Position numbers and translations under genes: made by a program. From Odontesthes bonariensis (lineage: Eukaryota; Chordata; Actinopteri; Atheriniformes; Atherinopsidae), in assembly GCF_027942865.1 (NCBI RefSeq), contig NC_134515.1, forward strand, positions 30,928,449 through 30,992,448: a DNA stretch of 64,000 nucleotides, in the 5' to 3' direction. A model generated the notes under the pieces. The model saw only the letters and a program-made list of their open reading frames with translations, searched no databases and was not told where the DNA came from. This document shows, piece by piece, positions 59,901 to 64,000 of the stretch (its first letter is position 1; each line of letters begins with the position of its first letter).

Positions 59901-62114
59901 TTCGCTGTTAGGTCCAACAGAACCAAAACAACACAGTGACCAGAGTCTGTGGCTAAAGAGGAACATCATTAAGAACCCTTAACAGTGCTGACTCACTACT
60001 GTGACGGGTTTTAAAACTTTAGGTCGTTGTGGATTGAACGAATTGGATTATATCATGAATAATTATGATTACAATTAATTGAATTCCAATTGGCTTGAAT
60101 TGGACTTTATTATCTAAGTGCCTTGAGATGACATTTGTTGTATTTGGCGCTATATAAATAAAATGAATTGAATTGAATTGTGCTCATCTAAGAATGATTT
60201 CAACTGGCAGTAAATTATTTTCTCCAAGACCTTAGAAAGGAAAGCGAGCTTAGAGATTGGCCTGAGATTAAAACAAATGATGAAGATAACAGAGACGGAG
60301 ACAGACTGTTAGTCTCTAAGGCAGCTCTACGAAATAAGATTTAACTAAATATTAGAAGCATTTCAGAAGTTATACCTGAACAGTGTTTCTTGAAGCTTGC
60401 TTAAAAAATCAGGGCTTACAGGGATTTAGCCTAATAAACTTAAATGGGTGAAATCCTGGGGGTGTCAGAGCCCTAGTCATCCGTTTGTATCATTCACCCG
60501 CGTATTAGTTTTAAACTGCAGCAAACCAGGTTTCGACTTTAGCTCTTATTTCAAAATGGAACTTAGAATATATTCCCTAACCACTAGGCCACGAACTTAA
60601 GATCAGAGGGTTGCAAGTTCAAATCCCGCCATTACCTCTCCCTACACCTCTATCCATGGCTGAAGTGCCCTTGAGCAAGGCACCTAACCCCACATTGCTC
60701 CAGGGGCTGTAACCAATACCCTGTATCTACGCTTTGGATAAAAGCGTCAGCTAAGTGTAATGTAATGTAATGTAATGTATTAAATCATTTCATGTTCCAC
60801 TTTCATTGTCACATCAATAAGAATCATCAGGCTCATTCATGTCTGGGCTTAACATGCCTTCGTTTTGTGTCTTGTGGAATTCCAGTAAGGCCCAACCAAT
60901 GTGTTATAGTACAATAGGGTGAGAAATAGAGCATACACTTTTTAAAGCCGTTTGATTTTTACAGAAGTCTGTCTTTGATCAACAAAGCTCCAACTCAGTC
61001 ATCATTGGATGTGTCTCAGTGTGACCTACCCACTTTGAGAGATAACTGATTGTTTTCTGCAAGGCCGTTGGATTTGGCCTGTTCCAAAAGCTTACATTCC
61101 GTAGTTTGACAGCACTTTGACACACAAATACACCTGGTGAAATGTAAAGATGAAATTCGGTGCCTTTGGCAGGAGCGCAGCATATTGTCAACAAAAGATG
61201 AGAAAAACTTAGCGCAATTAACAGACTAAAATAATAGGCAGCAGGTCATCTGTTATAGGATGGTGGCTGGGAAAACGAATGACCCCTTCCCCACCATTTT
61301 AAAAATCCATTTCGATTACAGATTTCAACCCAAAAAATTAAAAAGGGGGTTGTGTCATAAACTTTTACATTTCTGGCTCCAAGTAACTGTTATAATGGCA
61401 AAGTGATCCGATTTATAAATAAGGAATTGGCTGATTTCAGTGGTTGGGAATTCTAATTGGTGACATTCTAGATGTAAGGTTTAACTTCATTTTTCAGTGA
61501 TGCCACTTTCAGACATGCCTGGAGTCCTGAAATTTTCTTGAGAGGTTGCAGAGCGGTGAAATGTGAGAGCGCAAATGTTTGCAGAGATTTTCCACCCATA
61601 GTAAAATCTCCATCACATTAGCTGGTGAGAGATGTAGCAGATGCTATTGTATCTGCTACCTCCGTGTGCTGGTGAGAGTTTGCCCTTTCTTGTGGCCCGT
61701 AAGATGCTTTTCACTCGGTCCCCGCTACTGTGGACTCGTACAAGTGTGTACTGATACATGCAGTACTCATATCAACACAGTTAGGAATCTCATCCACTAT
61801 TCTCAGCATGTTGTAAAGAAACACTGCATTTTCTAATGTTGCGTCACATTTTACCTCAGTACCGCATGAAAAACGAGTCACTGAAGCAAGTTGATGAAAA
61901 AAACCCTAAAACCTTTAACTCTATTTTTGATCCAACAGGCTTGAGAGAAAAGCTTTCTTTAGCAACAGTTTTTTAACAAATTCAGAAACCTTCTGTACCA
62001 GGCCAAAAAAAAAGGTATATGTTCTCTTTTCCTTCTTCTCCTCAGGTGGTATCAGAGGTGGTTGGAGGCGAAGACGATGCCATGGACAACGCTGCAGCCG
62101 ACACTCCTCGATGA
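47914..62114 (+). CDS. kansl2: KAT8 regulatory NSL complex subunit 2 (KANSL2), nine coding exons
   Basis: KANSL2 is a scaffold of the nuclear NSL complex, which directs the KAT8/MOF acetyltransferase to H4 at active promoters. Coding exons: 47914-48164, 48319-48491, 48646-48760, 49016-49179, 49275-49438, 54968-55064, 55724-55977, 58369-58575, 62046-62114. The product is 497 residues (human about 492). Visible: [15 protein letters not shown] start; first Cys/His module about residues 28-96 ([30 protein letters not shown]); the acidic [13 protein letters not shown] segment; a basic helical stretch ([18 protein letters not shown]); second Cys/His module about residues 290-350 ([24 protein letters not shown]); then [20 protein letters not shown]. 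All introns are GT-AG, one of apparent U12 type. The C-terminal exons are the least certain by family memory. Confidence 0.95.
49545..50147 (+). mobile_element. PIF/Harbinger MITE with Myb/SANT start
   Basis: Ends GGCTACCTTTACACGGAAAC and ...GTTTCCGTGTAAAGTGCCCC are inverted, with TTA on both sides (49542-49544, 50148-50150). The 603-bp element lies in kansl2 intron 6. It holds a 27-codon frame at 49780-49863 ([15 protein letters not shown]), the N-terminus of a Harbinger Myb/SANT protein, which ends at a TGA. Confidence 0.85.
50611..52189 (-). mobile_element. hAT element with BED fragment, inserted in the Tc1 remnant
   Basis: Ends TAGAGATCCACCGATAC and the inverted form ending CGATCTCTA are flanked by a perfect 8-bp duplication CTGGAGAG (50603-50610, 52190-52197). 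Inside are T/G homopolymers (50700-50745), a reverse-strand BED half-finger and a (GGCC)n run near the right end. The 1,579-bp copy lacks the catalytic domain. Confidence 0.92.
50908..51045 (-). pseudogene. hAT transposase BED half-finger
   Basis: The 45-residue reverse-strand frame reads [15 protein letters not shown] then CNTC, the start of a BED finger (W-x-HF, C-x2-C). It then diverges and ends at a TAA before the histidine pair. Confidence 0.75.
52325..52990 (-). mobile_element. LINE 3' fragment (reverse) in kansl2 intron 6
   Basis: The reverse strand encodes [34 protein letters not shown] and, in the next frame, [11 protein letters not shown] with [10 protein letters not shown]. The 3' end is AAGGCAAATTTATTTGTATA, close to that of the LINE at 16205. 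It has no RT palm. Confidence 0.85.
53090..53775. mobile_element. Probable old hAT-type element
   Basis: The segment begins TAGGGATGCAGCAAACTATT and ends CAAGGAGTCATTTCAGCCCTA, weakly inverted ends of the TAGGGCTG(C)AA type common in fish hAT elements. The flanking 8-mers ATTCACAT and ATTTATAC match at only five positions, so the duplication is decayed or absent. Confidence 0.5.
53870..54320 (+). mobile_element. LINE fragment (forward), heavily mutated
   Basis: Pieces [19 protein letters not shown]-like and [35 protein letters not shown] mark the RT thumb and C-terminal domain of an L2/CR1-like element with several stops. A poly-T run follows at 54321. Confidence 0.7.
55065..55723 (+). other. 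kansl2: Candidate U12-type (minor spliceosome) intron of kansl2
   Basis: The donor reads C|GTATCCTTAA, matching the U12 5' consensus RTATCCTT at every position. The acceptor at 55723 gives the expected peptide CLSHIYQDSNQ. A branch-point-like TCCTTTAC at 55700-55707 (consensus TCCTTRAY) lies 17 nt before the acceptor. No alternative U2 pair gives the conserved peptide without an insertion. Confidence 0.75.
55978..58368 (+). other. kansl2: kansl2 intron 8
   Basis: AT-rich intron; I see no TE ends and no coding homology. Mammalian KANSL2 introns host H/ACA snoRNAs (SNORA2 and SNORA34 families). I could not locate a convincing H/ACA fold by eye here or in the other introns. Confidence 0.5.
58998..59990 (-). 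mobile_element. LINE fragment (reverse) in kansl2 intron 9
   Basis: 59926-59672 on the reverse strand encodes RT palm remnants ([29 protein letters not shown]) with deletions. 59480-59150 corresponds to the thumb and C-terminal region at nucleotide level. The 3' end is near 59000 (CCAAATTTATTTGTATAGAG). It is inactive. Confidence 0.75.
60010..60180 (+). repeat. LINE 3' tail remnant (forward)
   Basis: Contains TGAATTCCAATTGGCTTGAA, GTGCCTTGAGATGACATTTG, TTTGGCGCTATATAAATAAA and a (GAATT)n end. Confidence 0.75.
60571..60780 (+). repeat. tRNA-derived SINE with rearranged head
   Basis: The body has a B-box-like AAGTTCAAATCCC (60626-60638), the conserved core TGCCCTTGAGCAAGGCACCT and the end CTTTGGATAAAAGCGTCAGC, followed by (TGTAA)n. 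The A-box arm TGGCCTAGTGG lies on the opposite strand (60581-60592), so the head is inverted relative to the body. Confidence 0.8.
60781..62045 (+). other. kansl2: Remainder of kansl2 intron 9
   Basis: No gene or repeat end recognised. The acceptor TTCTCCTCAG precedes the last coding exon. Confidence 0.5.
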
Positions 62115-62590
62115 AGGAGCCCCTCAAAGAAAACACTGTTGTAACATTGTAATACTACCCTCAGTCACAGCTAAATATGGTTGTATCTGGTGCTCATGAA
62201 ACACCCATTGGTAGTTGTTAATTTGCCAGAAGAAAAGATAAGTATGAAATACAAAAAAAACTAACAACTGGACTTGTATCTGTGCAGTTTGTCATTAGAC
62301 AGGTGTTGTTGGTTTCCTCATCTGAAGAGAGATGTCTATCCACTCTGCTCAAGTGTCAGGGTTAAAAAATGAATGAATAAATTAAATGAAACCACCATCA
62401 CTGTGGAGTACAGAAACTTTGCATTAGCATAGTGAAAACTCCTATTTACAAGCTAGTATAAACATTTCAGAGGAAATGACTGGATGTTCTCATATATCTA
62501 GGGGTTGCTTATTCATGGCAGACACGCCGGGTCATTAAATGAAGCCTTACCGTTGGCGCAGCTTTGGAAGGTCTTTTTCACCAAATAAAG
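62115..62590 (+). terminator. kansl2: kansl2 3' UTR with poly(A) signals
   Basis: AATAAA hexamers at about 62375 and 62584 (CCAAATAAAGTGATG) follow the stop at 62114. A C run of about 23 bases is at 62666-62688. Confidence 0.6.
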
Positions 62591-62751
62591 TGATGTGATA
62601 TAATAGATGTTGGTGGACTGAAACTGGCCAATCTTTGGTCTATGACAAGTGTGCTTTTTCTATCTCCCCCCCCCCCCCCCCCCCCCCCTTATCAGACATA
62701 ACATTTTTTTCAAATTAAATGTCCGTTTAAATTCCAGTGAATTCTGCATAT

Positions 62752-63060
62752 TCAATTCAATTCATTTTTATTTATATAGCGCCAAATACAACAAATGTCT
62801 TCTCAAGGCACTTAGATAATAAAGTCCAATTCAAGCCAATTGGAATTCTGCGGAAGAGTATTAGGGCCAGGCATAAGAAAAAATATTTATATTTTGCCTG
62901 TCGAGAATAAAATCGACATGTTGAGAATAAAGTCCATATGTTCTCGACATGTCGACTTTAATCTCGACGGGCAAAATATTATTATTTTTTCGTATGCCTG
63001 GCCCTAATACTCTTCCGTAGAATTCCATTAATTGTAATCATAATTATGATTATCATATGG
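62752..63060 (-). repeat. LINE 3' tail (reverse), interrupted by a MITE
   Basis: The tail family recognised elsewhere starts TTCAATTCATTTTTATTTAT and reads up to GCCAATTGGAATTC at 62848. It resumes after 63020 with ATTAATTGTAATCATAAT. Confidence 0.75.
62842..63026. mobile_element. Short MITE with long inverted repeats
   Basis: GAAGAGTATTAGGGCCAGGC and its reverse complement bound about 170 bp with a hairpin-prone centre made of TCGAGA/TCGACATG words. GAATTC flanks both sides, which could be the target duplication, but this 6-mer is palindromic. Confidence 0.85.
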
Positions 63061-63425
63061 GATTATCATATTTATCATATGGGTGCTTGCTTTATGCAAA
63101 GTGTCGTGTTTCATTTCCACAAAGACTTTTTGGCCTTCAAGTGGGGCAAATCTTAAGAAAAAAATGACCCTTTTCCATTGAGTGTAACACCGTTTGTCAT
63201 GTGGGTGTTTTCTTTCTTATTCTTTCCGTTTGTTTGAGTTAAATGGCCTCGCGACGATACTTCACGGCGCCTCTGTTGCTCATTTTCAGACCTGAAATAT
63301 TCAACAATGCAAGTCAGAACAACTTTTTGTTTTAGGTTTTGAAGTGAAGAGATGTTTCGCAGCTTCGGGTCACCTATGAAGGAAAAGAGAGGAGGAAAGT
63401 AAAAAAAAAAAAAAAAAAAAAAACC
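63060..63425. other. Intergenic DNA after kansl2
   Basis: AT-rich, ending in a poly-A tract at about 63399-63422. No feature recognised. Confidence 0.45.
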
Positions 63426-64000
63426 GGGGCGGGTAACGCGATTTCATGCAATGACATCACTTTTCCTCTCACCCAAACATTTAGCAGCGCCGGGGCGGAG
63501 GACGGGAGATGGGGGATACCTCTGCAAGGAGCGCGAGCTACACGTTTTAAGTAAAAAAAAAACAACAACAATTGTTTACTTTTATCAATCATGGTACGGT
63601 GGCGACAGCCTTCAGCCGGACGAGGTGAGTTTTGAGAGGCTGAAAATGGCCTTTTAATATGCTTAATCCTCGCTTGGCCGAGATTTTGCGAGACTGCCGA
63701 CAGAGACAGCGGAGGTTTTTGTAGTGAAATCACCGGTGAAATGTTGAACTGCAGGGACGTGCACTTTAAGTGCTCGCGTGCCGCTGCTGGTGGGTTAGTA
63801 GCCGGGATTTAGTGTGTGGTTATCTGCGCGAGAGAAACGTTAGGGCGGCACGGGGACCCGTTCCGTTTCAGTGCGGTGCAGTGTTCGGGTTCGGAGGGCC
63901 TGTCCTTGACAAATGGGGGAAAAAAAACCCGACATTTTACTAAAGTCCTCCAGGTCCAGGCCAACGCTGGTTCTGTTTAGAGGTTTTGTACGGTCATTGA
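63426..64000 (+). promoter_or_regulatory. CpG-rich region, possible promoter and first exon of the next gene
   Basis: GC-rich, CpG-containing sequence (GCAGCGCCGGGGCGGAGGAC, AGGGCGGCACGGGGACCC) contrasts with the AT-rich DNA to the left. A good donor GACGAG|GTGAGT follows a short frame starting at 63591 (MVRWRQPSAGR). No homology was recognised; the downstream exons are outside the window, so the gene and strand are guesses. Confidence 0.35.

Noticed and set aside
60571-60640. A genuine tRNA gene at the B-box-like sequence
   Set aside because: There is no tRNA fold, the A-box is on the opposite strand and a SINE body follows.
1-64000. A novel multi-gene defence or biosynthetic system
   Set aside because: All coding regions are explained by three conserved vertebrate genes and transposable elements; no gene cluster or repeat-spacer array is present.

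Overview
The window looks like nuclear DNA of a ray-finned (teleost) fish. Three vertebrate genes with short conserved exons sit in AT-rich DNA. Around them are many degraded non-LTR retrotransposon fragments ending in GAATT- or TTCTGA-type tails, hAT, PIF/Harbinger and Tc1-like elements, tRNA-derived SINEs and one Ty3/gypsy element. There is no bacterial or viral gene organisation, and I see no CRISPR array, operon or defence system.

Layout. 1-4735: reverse-strand Ty3/gypsy retrotransposon (gag, protease, RT, RNase H, integrase), broken by stops and running off the left edge. 6509-14989: sarnp, forward strand, 11 coding exons, 211 residues, poly(A) signal at 15884. 16200-28400: repeat desert with three LINE fragments, a Tc1 remnant and a 5-kb terminal-inverted-repeat element (20660-25620). 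That element carries a spliced reverse-strand DUF4806 gene whose six exons join in frame. 28473-33141: ccnt1 (cyclin T1), forward strand, nine coding exons, 694 residues, with a 2.2-kb 3' UTR. 35450-62114: kansl2, forward strand, an inferred non-coding first exon and nine coding exons, 497 residues. Its 12.3-kb first intron is a nest of at least nine transposon insertions, several with perfect target-site duplications. 62115-64000: kansl2 3' end, a MITE inside a repeat tail, then a CpG-rich stretch that may begin the next gene.

Function. All three genes act in nuclear gene expression: SARNP in mRNA export (TREX), cyclin T1 as the regulatory subunit of P-TEFb, KANSL2 in the NSL/KAT8 histone acetyltransferase complex. 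They are not an operon; ccnt1 and kansl2 are tandem neighbours with about 120 bp between the last ccnt1 poly(A) signal and the first kansl2 CCAAT box. Exon boundaries were set by hand from splice signals, reading phase and recalled family similarity. The main points for a second look are a candidate U12-type intron in kansl2, a GC-AG intron in sarnp, the DUF4806 transposon gene and the dated nesting of transposons in kansl2 intron 1.
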